From CAG-488 sp051881315 (GTDB lineage: Bacteria; Bacillota; Clostridia; Oscillospirales; Acutalibacteraceae), in NCBI GenBank assembly GCA_051881315.1, contig JBJEPQ010000016.1, forward strand, positions 1-49,420: 49,420 nucleotides of DNA. The letters run 5' to 3'. Made by a program: the position numbers and the translations under genes. The notes beneath the pieces were generated by a model. It searched no databases. It worked only from the letters and a program-made list of their open reading frames with translations, and was not told the origin of the DNA. Positions 30,956 through 39,908 of the stretch are shown piece after piece. Each line of letters opens with the position of its first letter. Within the stretch, counting starts at the first letter, position 1.

Positions 30956-32305
30956 ATGAAAAAGATCATTTCAATTTTAACGGTCGCCGTACTTCTCTTT
31001 ACCGTTACCGCCTGCGGTAAAAAAGATACAACGGACAAAAACAACGCAAAGGCCGATAACACGGTTTATTTCCTGAATTTCAAGCCTGAGGTTGCCGATA
31101 TCTATAAGGAAATCGCTCAGAAGTATGAGGCTGAAACAGGAGTTAAGGTGAAGGTTGTAACCGCCGCAAGCAACACCTATGAAACCACGCTTAAATCGGA
31201 GATAGCAAAGTCCGACGCTCCTACAATCTTCCAGATTAACGGTCCCGTAGGCTATCAGTCTTGGTCAAAATACTGCAAGGATCTCAGCGGCACAAAGCTT
31301 TACGACTACCTCTCCGACAAGGATCTTGCGATAAAAAACGCAGACGGAGTTTTCGGCATACCCTATGTTGTTGAGGGCTACGGAATAATCTACAACAATG
31401 CGATTATGGACAAATATTTTGCCCTCAAGGACAAAGCTGTTTCCATTTCAAAGGCGGAAGAAATTACAAACTTTAAGCTTCTCAAGGAAGTTGTCGAGGA
31501 TATGACTAAGCACAAGCAAGAGCTTGGAATTGACGGAGTTTTCGCCTCGACCTCAATGTCGGGAGGAGAGCAATGGAGATGGACTACTCACCTTTTGAAT
31601 ATGCCCGTTTACTATGAGATGAAAGACAAAAGCGATGACTCCGCAATAACGACCGCATACAATGCAAAAACAATCGACTTCAAATATTCCGACAATTTCA
31701 AGAATATTTTCGATCTTTATGTAAACAATTCAACTACAGAAAAAGGACTTCTTTCGGGCAAGTCGGTTGAAAACTCAATGGCTGAGTTTGCTCTCGGCAA
31801 GGCGGCAATGGTGCAAAACGGAAACTGGGCATGGGATCAGATATCAAAGGTCAGCGGAAACACCGTTAAAGCTGACGATATCAAGTATCTGCCGATTTAT
31901 ATCGGAATTGACGGTGAAGAAAACCAGGGACTTTGCATCGGAACGGAAAACTATCTTGCAATTAACAAAAATGTTTCCGAAGAAAAGCAGAAATCCTCCG
32001 TCGAATTTCTTGAATGGCTATTTTCAAGCAAGACGGGCAAGGATTATGTTGTAAATAAGCTGAATTTCATTTCACCGTTCAGTACGTTCGAAGACAATGA
32101 AAAACCCGACGATCCGCTTGCAAGAGAGGTAATCTCCTGGATGGAGAAGGACAAAACAACGGTTGAATGGGTATTCAATTCATTCCCGAGCCTTGATTTC
32201 AAGGACGATGTAGGCAACGCATTGCTTGAATACGTTCAGGGATCAAAGTCCTGGGAAGATGTAAAGAAAGCAACTCAGGATAGCTGGAAGGCTTCAAGAG
32301 CATAA
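30956..32305 (+). CDS. Sugar ABC transporter substrate-binding lipoprotein
   Basis: 449 residues. Lipoprotein signal with TACGKK (Cys20). The body is a family 1 solute-binding protein: NFKPEVADIYKEIAQKYEAETG, FGIPYVVEGYGIIYN and the FALGKAAMVQNGNWAW segment are typical of oligosaccharide receptors of the MsmE/MalE kind. It captures a sugar at the cell surface for the two permeases downstream. Likely cargo: an alpha- or beta-oligosaccharide; this cannot be settled from sequence. AGGAGG site upstream; no clear promoter in the 150 bases before it. Confidence 0.9.
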   Translation: MKKIISILTVAVLLFTVTACGKKDTTDKNNAKADNTVYFLNFKPEVADIYKEIAQKYEAETGVKVKVVTAASNTYETTLKSEIAKSDAPTIFQINGPVGYQSWSKYCKDLSGTKLYDYLSDKDLAIKNADGVFGIPYVVEGYGIIYNNAIMDKYFALKDKAVSISKAEEITNFKLLKEVVEDMTKHKQELGIDGVFASTSMSGGEQWRWTTHLLNMPVYYEMKDKSDDSAITTAYNAKTIDFKYSDNFKNIFDLYVNNSTTEKGLLSGKSVENSMAEFALGKAAMVQNGNWAWDQISKVSGNTVKADDIKYLPIYIGIDGEENQGLCIGTENYLAINKNVSEEKQKSSVEFLEWLFSSKTGKDYVVNKLNFISPFSTFEDNEKPDDPLAREVISWMEKDKTTVEWVFNSFPSLDFKDDVGNALLEYVQGSKSWEDVKKATQDSWKASRA

Positions 32306-32320
32306 CAGGGAGAGGATAAT

Positions 32321-33157
32321 ATGGCGCTGAAAAAATGGTTTCCGATATTCGTACTGCCGACGCTTGCGGCATTTACAATCGTTTTCGCCGTGCCGTTTAT
32401 CCTCGGCCTCGGTCTTTCATTCACCGAATTTACGACTGTGCTTGATGCAAAATGGGTTGCTTTTGAAAACTATATCCGAGCCTTTTCCAACAAGGATTTT
32501 CTCAATGCCTTATGGTTTACGGTCAAGTTTACGGTCGTTTCTGTAATCACGATAAACGTAATTTCCTTTGCCCTCGCATCTCTTTTGACAAAGGGACTTA
32601 AAGGCACAAATCTATTCCGAACGGTTTTCTTTATGCCTAATCTCATAGGCGGAATTGTACTCGGCTATATATGGCAGCTTATTATAAACGGAATACTTCA
32701 GAATATCGGCGTAACGATCACATATGACGCAAAATACGGCTTCTGGGGACTTGTATTTATGATGAACTGGCAGCTTATCGGATATATGATGATAATATAC
32801 ATCGCAGGCATCCAGAACATCCCGACCGATCTTCAGGACGCTTCAAAGGTGGACGGAGCAAGCCGCCTGCAAACGCTCAGACATGTTACGCTTCCGCTTG
32901 TAATGCCGTCGGTCACGATCTGCCTATTCCTGACGATAACCAATTCTTTCAAGCTTTTCGATCAGAACCTCGCTCTTACGGCAGGAGCACCGTCAAAACA
33001 GACGGCTATGCTCGCCCTTGATATCTATAATACCTTCTACGGCAAGATCGGCTGGGAGGGCGTAGGACAGGCAAAAGCAGTTATATTCTTTATCATCGTT
33101 GCGGCAATTTCTTTTGCACAGCTTATTTTCACAAGAAAAAAAGAGGTAGAGCAATGA
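32321..33157 (+). CDS. Sugar ABC transporter permease (MalF/MsmF type)
   Basis: 278 residues with six membrane segments. The EAA loop region reads QDASKVDGASRLQTLRHVTL, the contact point with the ATPase. It starts 15 nt after the receptor gene and overlaps the next permease gene by 4 nt. It forms one half of the membrane channel. Confidence 0.92.
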   Translation: MALKKWFPIFVLPTLAAFTIVFAVPFILGLGLSFTEFTTVLDAKWVAFENYIRAFSNKDFLNALWFTVKFTVVSVITINVISFALASLLTKGLKGTNLFRTVFFMPNLIGGIVLGYIWQLIINGILQNIGVTITYDAKYGFWGLVFMMNWQLIGYMMIIYIAGIQNIPTDLQDASKVDGASRLQTLRHVTLPLVMPSVTICLFLTITNSFKLFDQNLALTAGAPSKQTAMLALDIYNTFYGKIGWEGVGQAKAVIFFIIVAAISFAQLIFTRKKEVEQ

Positions 33158-33996
33158 ATTCAATAACAGCAAAAAATATTATCAAAACATTACTTTACCT
33201 GCTTCTGATCGGCATAGGCTTAACATTTCTTGCTCCGATAATCATTGTTCTGTATAACTCATTCAAGGGCAAATTTTATATCAGCGACGATCCGTTTGCC
33301 CTGCCGAACGCCGAGACCTTTTCGGGAATAGAAAACTATATCGCCGGAATCGAAAAGACAGGTTTTCCCGCCGCTTTCGGCTGGTCTCTTTTCATAACCG
33401 TTTTTTCGGTAATTGCGATAGTTTTATTCACTTCAATGACGGCATGGTACATTGTCAGGGTAAAAAACGGATTTACAAAGGCTTTGTATTATATCTTCGT
33501 TTTTTCGATGATCGTTCCCTTTCAGATGGTTATGTTCACAATGACAAAAACGGTCGCCGATCTTGGACTTGATACACCGTGGGGACTGATTATAGTATAT
33601 CTCGGTTTCGGTGCAGGCTTGGCGGTCTTTATGTTCTGCGGCTTTGTCAAATCCGTCCCCGTCGAGATCGAGGAGGCAGCAATGATCGACGGCTGTAATC
33701 CGTTCCAGACCTTTTTTCACGTTGTTTTCCCGATAATGAAGCCGACGGCTATAACGGTAGCCATACTCGACGCTATGTGGATCTGGAACGATTATCTCCT
33801 CCCCTATCTTCTGATAGGAAGCGAATACAAGACCATTCCGATCGCCGTTCAGTACCTCAGAGGCGGCTACGGCTCGGTCGATATGGGTGCGATGATGGCA
33901 ATGCTTGTGCTTTCGATAATCCCCATTGTCGTTTTCTATCTCTCGTGTCAGAAATATATTATCAAGGGCATCGTTGCAGGCGCCGTGAAAGGATAA
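33154..33996 (+). CDS. Sugar ABC transporter permease (MalG/MsmG type)
   Basis: 280 residues, six membrane segments. The EAA motif reads EIEEAAMIDGCNPFQTFFHV. The second half of the channel. It ends 3 nt before the ATPase gene, so all four genes are one operon. Confidence 0.92.
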   Translation: MNSITAKNIIKTLLYLLLIGIGLTFLAPIIIVLYNSFKGKFYISDDPFALPNAETFSGIENYIAGIEKTGFPAAFGWSLFITVFSVIAIVLFTSMTAWYIVRVKNGFTKALYYIFVFSMIVPFQMVMFTMTKTVADLGLDTPWGLIIVYLGFGAGLAVFMFCGFVKSVPVEIEEAAMIDGCNPFQTFFHVVFPIMKPTAITVAILDAMWIWNDYLLPYLLIGSEYKTIPIAVQYLRGGYGSVDMGAMMAMLVLSIIPIVVFYLSCQKYIIKGIVAGAVKG

Positions 33997-33999
33997 ATT

Positions 34000-35106
34000 A
34001 TGTCAAGTATCAGTTTGAAAAATGTATATAAAATATTCGAAGACGGAACAACGGCGGTCAATGATTTTAACCTTGAAATTTCAGACAGGGAGTTTATTAT
34101 TCTCGTCGGTCCGTCAGGCTGCGGAAAGTCCACAACGCTGAGAATGATAGCAGGTCTTGAGGATATCACAAAGGGAGAGCTGAAAATCGGAGACAGAATT
34201 GTCAACGATGTTGCGCCCAAGGACAGGGACATTGCAATGGTTTTCCAAAGCTATGCGCTCTACCCTCATATGACGGTATATAAAAATATGGCGTTCGGAC
34301 TTGAGCTCAGAAAGGTTCCGAAGGACGAGATAGACCGCAGAGTCCGTGAAGCGGCGAAGGTGCTTGATATAGAGCATCTGCTCAAAAGAAAGCCGAGAGC
34401 GCTTTCCGGCGGTCAGAGACAGCGTGTTGCACTCGGCAGAGCGATGGTACGCTCACCCTCTGTTTTCCTGCTTGACGAGCCGCTGTCAAACCTTGACGCA
34501 AAGCTGAGAACAACCATGCGAACGGAGATCAAAAAGCTTCACCAAAGGCTCGGAACTACATTTATTTACGTCACCCATGACCAGACGGAAGCGATGACGA
34601 TGGGAGATCGTATCGTCGTGATGAAAGACGGCGTTATTCAGCAGGTGGATACTCCGCAAAACCTTTATAAGCACCCGTTCAATATGTTCGTTGCCGGCTT
34701 CATCGGATCGCCTCAGATGAATTTTCTTGACGGCAGGCTCACCGCAAAAAACGGAAAAATCATACTGTCGCTTTCAAACAACGAATTGGATATTACAGAC
34801 GCTGTTTCCGGCAAAAAGGAGCTTTTTCAATATGACGGTCAGGCGGTTAAGGTCGGAGTAAGACCTGAGGATCTTACCGTTGATTCAGAATACATCACTC
34901 AAAATCCCGATAAGGTGCTGACAGCAAAGTTAGAGGTAAGCGAGCCTATGGGAAACGAGAGCTATCTATACCTTGATTACGCCGGTCAAAAGCTGACCGC
35001 AAGAGTTTTGGCAGACTCCCCTACAAACGAGAACACGGAGCTTGGAATTTTCATTGACAAGCTTCATCTGTTCGACCCTAACACAACGGTCAATATAATA
35101 AAATAA
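34000..35106 (+). CDS. Sugar ABC transporter ATP-binding protein (MsmK/UgpC type)
   Basis: 368 residues. Walker A GPSGCGKST, Q-loop VFQSYALYPHM, signature LSGGQRQRVALG, Walker B VFLLDEPLSNLD and switch histidine in THDQTEAM. The last 130 residues form the MalK-type regulatory/TOBE domain. A dedicated ATPase beside the receptor is notable, as many Firmicutes share one MsmK between systems. Operon ends at a terminator. Confidence 0.93.
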   Translation: MSSISLKNVYKIFEDGTTAVNDFNLEISDREFIILVGPSGCGKSTTLRMIAGLEDITKGELKIGDRIVNDVAPKDRDIAMVFQSYALYPHMTVYKNMAFGLELRKVPKDEIDRRVREAAKVLDIEHLLKRKPRALSGGQRQRVALGRAMVRSPSVFLLDEPLSNLDAKLRTTMRTEIKKLHQRLGTTFIYVTHDQTEAMTMGDRIVVMKDGVIQQVDTPQNLYKHPFNMFVAGFIGSPQMNFLDGRLTAKNGKIILSLSNNELDITDAVSGKKELFQYDGQAVKVGVRPEDLTVDSEYITQNPDKVLTAKLEVSEPMGNESYLYLDYAGQKLTARVLADSPTNENTELGIFIDKLHLFDPNTTVNIIK

Positions 35107-35112
35107 TGAAAA

Positions 35113-35150
35113 AAGATGACCTGTTTCGGAAAACGAATACAAGTCATCTT
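35113..35150 (+). terminator. Terminator of the sugar ABC operon
   Basis: AAGATGAC / GTCATCTT stem with inner TTCG/CGAA pairing, followed by a T-rich run. Confidence 0.7.
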
Positions 35151-35168
35151 CTGTTTTTATAGGTTCGC

Positions 35169-35951
35169 TCAGATATCTTTTGAAACGTTACCTGTCGAGA
35201 TTGAAAGAACGATAAGTGCGTCGTTGGAATTTACCTTACCGTCTCTATTAAGATCGCCCGCTTTGAGTTGATTGGCATTGAGCGTCTTTGTTCCGGTCGA
35301 ATACTGGAGAATTGCAAGAGCGTCGTTTGAATTTATTTTCTTATCCTGATTTACGTCACCGAGAGTGTATGACGGTGCGGGAGTCGGCGTAGTGGGAGTT
35401 TCAGTCTCAATTTTATAATTCTTGTATGCAGGCCAATAGGTGTTCTTAGCCTTGTTGCCTCTGCTCTCAGACTTTGCAGCCTTATTTGCAGGACGCTCAA
35501 AATAGTAGCACCAGTCATAGCCTGCATCGTATGCGCCCTGAGCCGTATTCGCAACATTCTTGAGCTTGTCAAGGATATAGCCTGTGTCGCTCTTGTTGTT
35601 GGTAAGCTCGTACTTGAGGAAATAAAGCTGTCCCTTGAGCGTCTTCCAATCGTAGCCGTTCTTGTTGCAGTAATTTTTGAGATTGGTAAATCTTGAAGAA
35701 TTCCACTGGCAGATACCGTAGCTGTTGCCGCCGTCGCCGTAAAGATTGGGATTGAAATCCGACTCGGCTTCAATATTTGCAAGCACACCGCATGCGCCAG
35801 CCGTATTGAGCTTCAGCTCCTTGATGCAGAACTCATAGATTGTGTTTGCATTCGCATTTGCCGCCGAAGCCGAAAACGGAATACAACCGACAACCATAAC
35901 AATACAGATAAATATAAGCGTAAGTCTCTTGAATTTGCTTGATTTATTCAT
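35169..35951 (-). CDS. Secreted phage-tail-lysozyme-like protein with C-terminal dockerin
   Basis: 260 residues. Signal peptide to about residue 32 (CIPFSASAA). Residues 33-165 match the phage tail lysozyme fold: GACGVLANIEAESDFNPN with the catalytic-type Glu, then GDGGNSYGICQWN and WCYYFERPA. A Thr/Pro linker (TPTTPTPAP) leads to a type I dockerin (GDVNQDKKINSNDALAILQ and GDLNRDGKVNSNDALIVLS). It should cleave peptidoglycan while docked on a cohesin scaffold. The start is the ATG at 35951 behind AAGGAAGG; an ATG ten codons earlier has no site. Confidence 0.85.
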   Translation of the reverse strand: MNKSSKFKRLTLIFICIVMVVGCIPFSASAANANANTIYEFCIKELKLNTAGACGVLANIEAESDFNPNLYGDGGNSYGICQWNSSRFTNLKNYCNKNGYDWKTLKGQLYFLKYELTNNKSDTGYILDKLKNVANTAQGAYDAGYDWCYYFERPANKAAKSESRGNKAKNTYWPAYKNYKIETETPTTPTPAPSYTLGDVNQDKKINSNDALAILQYSTGTKTLNANQLKAGDLNRDGKVNSNDALIVLSISTGNVSKDI

Positions 35952-36075
35952 AGAATACCTTCCTTTTTGTTTATTCAACACTATTTTTTATATCACTAAA
36001 ATGTTGCATAAATATGACTTTTTTGTTAACGTTGTAACCTTTTGTAACTAATTGAAATAAAAATAAATAAAAAAA

Positions 36076-36112
36076 GAGCTTCTGCAAAGGCAATTAACCG
36101 TTGCAAAAGCTC
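36076..36112 (-). terminator. Terminator of malQ
   Basis: A 12-bp stem with one mismatch (GAGCTTTTGCAA / TTGCAGAAGCTC) followed on the minus strand by seven or more T. Confidence 0.85.
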
Positions 36113-36124
36113 TCATTTTTATTT

Positions 36125-37642
36125 TTATAAGACCTTATAATCCCGTTTAAATATTCTGTTTATCTTCTTATAGTAAGCCGTATCAACAGCGTCAACAGTT
36201 TCCTCGGTAGTTCTGAACCGCCAGTTTTTGTCCGCAACTCCCGGAATATTCATTCTTGCGTCACTTCCGAAGCCGCAGAGATCCTGAAAAGCAATTATCA
36301 CGGTATTTGAAACCGACTTCCAGACCGTTTCGATTATTGCACGGCAGCTCTGCGAATGAAATCCGCCGTCGCCCCAGTTCTCGTTTTTAAATCCGCAGTA
36401 ATCAAGCGCAAACCGCCTTGATTTTTTATCGGCTTCCCAAAGCCAGCCCAATAAGGTATTATTATCGTGAGTACCGACATAGTTGACGGAATTTTTAACG
36501 GCATTATGCGGTAAGTGCGAGGAATCGCAGTCCTCGTCAAAGCCGAACTGTATAACCTTCATTCCTGGGAAATCTGTTGCTTCAAGCAATTCCACCACAT
36601 CATCTCCGAACACACCGAGATCCTCGGCAATGATCGGAGTGTCGGGATATTTCTCAAACACACGGTCAAACAGCTTCATTCCCGGACCGTTTGCCCATTC
36701 GCCCTCTCTTGCCGTTTCACTACCGGCAGGCACCTGCCAGAAGCTCGCAAAGGCTCTGAAATGATCTATTCTTACAACATCATAGGTGCTGATCGCCGCC
36801 CCGATTCTGTCAAGCCACCAGGAAAAGCCGTCCTTTTCCATTCTATCCCAGTCATAGAGCGGATTGCCCCAGAGCTGACCGTCCTTGGAAAAATAATCGG
36901 GCGGCACTCCCGCAACCTTCTGCGGCTTCAGCGTTTTTTCGTCGATAAGGAACAAGTCACGGTTTGCCCAGACGTCGGCGCTGTCGAGAGAAACATAAAT
37001 CGGCATATCGCCTATAACCGCAATTCCCTTTGAATTGATGTATTCCTTAACCTTTTTCCATTGAGTAAAGAAAACATACTGCACAAATTTCCAGAATGCG
37101 GAACGTTCCTCAAAATCGTAACGGTGATCCTTCATAAAGGTCTCGTATCTTGCATAGCCTGTTTCCCACTCCCACCACGGTTTCATACCGTTGGCTTCCT
37201 TTAAGGACATATATAATGAAAAATCCGTCAGCCAGCCGTTTTCATTTTCAAACTCCTTGATCTTAACGGCAAGTTCGGGAGTGATCCTTGAAAAAGCACT
37301 TTTAAGCAGTTTAAGCCTTTTCTCGGCGGCAAAAGCATAGTCCGCCGTGTACGGACTTCCGTTATAAATATTATCCTCAAACTCCTCTTTCGTGCAAAGA
37401 CCGTCCGTATACATGGCTTCGGGATCAATAAACATATAGTTACCTGCAAACGCAGAGGAGGAACAGTAAGGTGAATTTGAGCCGTCAACAGGATTGAACG
37501 GCAAAACCTGCCAATATCTGAAATTCATCTCGCAGAGCCTGTCCGCAAAGTGCAGACAGTTCCTGTCAAAAACTCCTATTCCGTAGCTTGACGGCAGAGA
37601 TGAAATGTGCATAAGCACACCTGCCGCTCTTTCCTTTAACAT
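36125..37642 (-). CDS. malQ: 4-alpha-glucanotransferase (amylomaltase, GH77)
   Basis: 505 residues. It transfers alpha-1,4-glucan chains between maltodextrins in the cytosol. GH77 motifs: SLPSSYGIG at the start, VRIDHFRAF (nucleophile Asp region), IAEDLG (acid/base Glu) and GTHDNNT. Length is typical of the short bacterial type. Start has a GAGGGTGAG site. Own promoter and terminator; it is not in the ABC operon but close to it, suggesting import and use of maltodextrins (inference). Confidence 0.94.
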   Translation of the reverse strand: MLKERAAGVLMHISSLPSSYGIGVFDRNCLHFADRLCEMNFRYWQVLPFNPVDGSNSPYCSSSAFAGNYMFIDPEAMYTDGLCTKEEFEDNIYNGSPYTADYAFAAEKRLKLLKSAFSRITPELAVKIKEFENENGWLTDFSLYMSLKEANGMKPWWEWETGYARYETFMKDHRYDFEERSAFWKFVQYVFFTQWKKVKEYINSKGIAVIGDMPIYVSLDSADVWANRDLFLIDEKTLKPQKVAGVPPDYFSKDGQLWGNPLYDWDRMEKDGFSWWLDRIGAAISTYDVVRIDHFRAFASFWQVPAGSETAREGEWANGPGMKLFDRVFEKYPDTPIIAEDLGVFGDDVVELLEATDFPGMKVIQFGFDEDCDSSHLPHNAVKNSVNYVGTHDNNTLLGWLWEADKKSRRFALDYCGFKNENWGDGGFHSQSCRAIIETVWKSVSNTVIIAFQDLCGFGSDARMNIPGVADKNWRFRTTEETVDAVDTAYYKKINRIFKRDYKVL

Positions 37643-37671
37643 TAACTCACCCTCTTTTTAATTACCGAATG

Positions 37672-37700
37672 ATTATATCATAGTGAAAAAATCATATCAA
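37672..37700 (-). promoter_or_regulatory. Promoter of malQ
   Basis: On the minus strand: TTGATA (37695-37700), 17-nt spacer, TATAAT (37672-37677). Confidence 0.7.
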
Positions 37701-37729
37701 CAAAAACTGACAATTTTTTAATCTGTATA

Positions 37730-37757
37730 TGGACAAATACTCAAATTATGTTATAAT
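37730..37757 (+). promoter_or_regulatory. Promoter of the small secreted protein gene
   Basis: TGGACA (37730-37735), 16-nt spacer, TATAAT (37752-37757). Confidence 0.6.
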
Positions 37758-37790
37758 GAAAGAAATAATAAATAAAAAGGAGATTTATTT

Positions 37791-38312
37791 ATGAAAACAT
37801 CTAAGAAGATTTTAGCTGTCCTCATTGCAGTGATCACGGTTTTCGGCATCATGAGCTTTGCCGCCTCCGCAGATGATAACACCGTATATATCATCTCAGG
37901 CAGTATCAACGTCAACATCAACACACCTGTTGCAGACGAAAAGCCGAGCATAGACTGTTCAACAAGCAGTAATAACTTTACGGTAACGGCTTTCACCTGG
38001 TACGATAAGAACACGGGTGCTATCCTCGATCCTGCCGGCACAGACGTTGTTTTCAAAGACGGTGAAGAATACACCGCAAAGATCACTCTCACACCCAACG
38101 AGGGCTATAAGTTTGCAGACGACATCACGGTTACGGTAAACGATACATCACCCTCAACAATCCGTTTCAAGGACGAAACCATCACGGTTGAAATGAACTT
38201 CACCTGTGACAAGGGCGCAAACGGAAACTCCTTCTTCGCAGGTCTCAAGGTTGTTCTTCTCAATCTTTTGAGAATTATCCGTGATCTCGTAAGCCACTTC
38301 ATCGGTTTATAA
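37791..38312 (+). CDS. Small secreted protein with hydrophobic C-terminal helix
   Basis: 173 residues. Signal peptide to residue 26 (SFAASAD). The middle is a beta-rich domain with a repeated surface-protein look (LTPNEGYKFADDITVTVND). The end is an amphipathic, strongly hydrophobic helix (VVLLNLLRIIRDLVSHFIGL) right at the C-terminus, without a charged tail. Such an end may hold the protein on the membrane or a scaffold. No enzyme motif. Own promoter and terminator. Function unknown. Confidence 0.7.
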   Translation: MKTSKKILAVLIAVITVFGIMSFAASADDNTVYIISGSINVNINTPVADEKPSIDCSTSSNNFTVTAFTWYDKNTGAILDPAGTDVVFKDGEEYTAKITLTPNEGYKFADDITVTVNDTSPSTIRFKDETITVEMNFTCDKGANGNSFFAGLKVVLLNLLRIIRDLVSHFIGL

Positions 38313-38329
38313 TTTAACTGAATAATCAA

Positions 38330-38363
38330 GACGGTATCAGAACACAAAAGTTTTGATACCGTC
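38330..38363 (+). terminator. Terminator of the small secreted protein gene
   Basis: A 14-bp stem with one mismatch (GACGGTATCAGAAC / GTTTTGATACCGTC) followed by CTTTTTA. Confidence 0.85.
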
Positions 38364-38367
38364 CTTT

Positions 38368-39021
38368 TTATATACTTCTGTTAATCTTGATCGGTTTAGC
38401 CGGTACTCCGACCGCAGTACAGTCGGGCGGAAGATTTCTGACAACAACCGCTCCTGCGCCTACAATCGTATTCATTCCAACCGACAGTCCCTGAATAATC
38501 CTTGATCCCGTGCCCATCTCACAGCCTGAGCCGAGATATGTGCTTCCGGAAATATTTGCACCGGGATAAACGGTTACAAAATCATCAATCCTCGAATCGT
38601 GACCGACGGTCGCATTGCCGCCGATGTAGACATGATCGCCGATTTTAATATCGAGAGTAACATAGGTGTTGGCGCAGATTATACAGCCCTCACCCACGTT
38701 TATCCTCTCCCTGCTGCAAACGCAGGACGGATCAATCAAAGTAGCGAATTTCACATCGGCTATACTCTTGAGCTTTTCGACAATTCTTTTTCTGATTTTT
38801 GCACTGCCGACGGCACAGACATAATAAGCGTCGGGGTATTTTGAGACTGCGGCAGTCGTTCCGATGACCTTGTAGCCGTCAATAAGCTGTCCCTGTACCT
38901 GTATATTATCGTCAATAAATCCGAGAATATTCCATTCGGGACTGACGGAATTGATTCTCTCCGCCGTCCATACGGTTTCACGTCCGAGACCGCCCGAACC
39001 GATTATTATAAGATCTTTCAT
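38368..39021 (-). CDS. NeuD-type sugar O-acyltransferase
   Basis: 217 residues. The N-terminal IIIGSGGLGRETVW is the nucleotide-type fold of the NeuD/PglD group, and the second half is a left-handed hexapeptide-repeat helix (VYIGGNATVGHDSRIDDFV). Members acetylate sialic acid or amino sugars. It overlaps the transporter gene by 4 nt. No other surface-glycan genes are adjacent, so the substrate is unknown. Confidence 0.85.
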   Translation of the reverse strand: MKDLIIIGSGGLGRETVWTAERINSVSPEWNILGFIDDNIQVQGQLIDGYKVIGTTAAVSKYPDAYYVCAVGSAKIRKRIVEKLKSIADVKFATLIDPSCVCSRERINVGEGCIICANTYVTLDIKIGDHVYIGGNATVGHDSRIDDFVTVYPGANISGSTYLGSGCEMGTGSRIIQGLSVGMNTIVGAGAVVVRNLPPDCTAVGVPAKPIKINRSI

Positions 39022-39908
39022 AAACTACTCCCCTTTTTTCTGATTATGGGCGCAAGCTCATTGAACAGCGTTGCCGCCAATATGAGAAATGTTCCGATAA
39101 GCTGAACTGCGTCAAGCCTTTCGCCGAGAACAACTGCGGAAAGAATAATTGCGGTGACGGGATCAATGTAGCTGAAAACAGCCGTTGTCTGAGCAGGAAT
39201 TTTCTGCACAGAGGAAAAGTATATCATATACACAATACCTGTGTGAAATATTCCGACAATCAGCGTGAATATTACGGAACGTCTGTCAAAAACAAATGCA
39301 GTAACATCCTCTGTCAGCAAAATATACGGTATCATTGTCACCGCCGCAGTAAGAAGCTGAACAAAGGTTGTTTCAATCGGAGATAAATTCTTTACAAACT
39401 TGTTGAACATTATTATGGTGCTGTAAAGAGCCGCGGCGGCAAGTCCGAGCAAAATACCCTTAGCACTTTTTGCCGAACCGCTGACAACACCTGAGATAAG
39501 CACCGCTCCGATAACTGCGGCAAGAACGCTTGAAACATTTATTACAGTCAGCTTTTCCTTCAGGAAAACGGGAGACAAAATTACAACTATCACAGGTGCC
39601 ATATAATAGCATAGAGTTCCGACTGCAACGCCCGTAAATCTGTATGCTTCAAAAAGGCAGATCCAGTTGAAAGCCATTGCAATTCCCGACGGGATAAGAA
39701 GCTTCAGGTTTTTCAAAACAGCCTTTTTATCCGGGCCGTGTCCGCTTACAAGCATAAACAAGGCGATGAATATACTTCCTATCAAGGCTCTTGTAAACGA
39801 AATGAACGACGACGGGAAACCGATGTTTTTAACAAACAGTCCTATCGTTCCGAAGACGAGCATTGCCGCCGCCATCAGTATTTTATCCTTATTATTTGAG
39901 TGTGACAA
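39018..39908 (-). CDS. EamA/DMT-family transporter
   Basis: 296 residues, ten membrane segments in two EamA halves (first MLVFGTIGLFVKNIGFPSSF, second beginning LLGLAAAALYSTIIMFNKFV). Exporters of amino acids, nucleosides or other metabolites. It starts at a TTG with GGAG upstream, within the last 17 nt of mutS2, so it is coupled to the DNA repair operon. Cargo unknown. Confidence 0.85.
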   Translation of the reverse strand: MSHSNNKDKILMAAAMLVFGTIGLFVKNIGFPSSFISFTRALIGSIFIALFMLVSGHGPDKKAVLKNLKLLIPSGIAMAFNWICLFEAYRFTGVAVGTLCYYMAPVIVVILSPVFLKEKLTVINVSSVLAAVIGAVLISGVVSGSAKSAKGILLGLAAAALYSTIIMFNKFVKNLSPIETTFVQLLTAAVTMIPYILLTEDVTAFVFDRRSVIFTLIVGIFHTGIVYMIYFSSVQKIPAQTTAVFSYIDPVTAIILSAVVLGERLDAVQLIGTFLILAATLFNELAPIIRKKGSSL

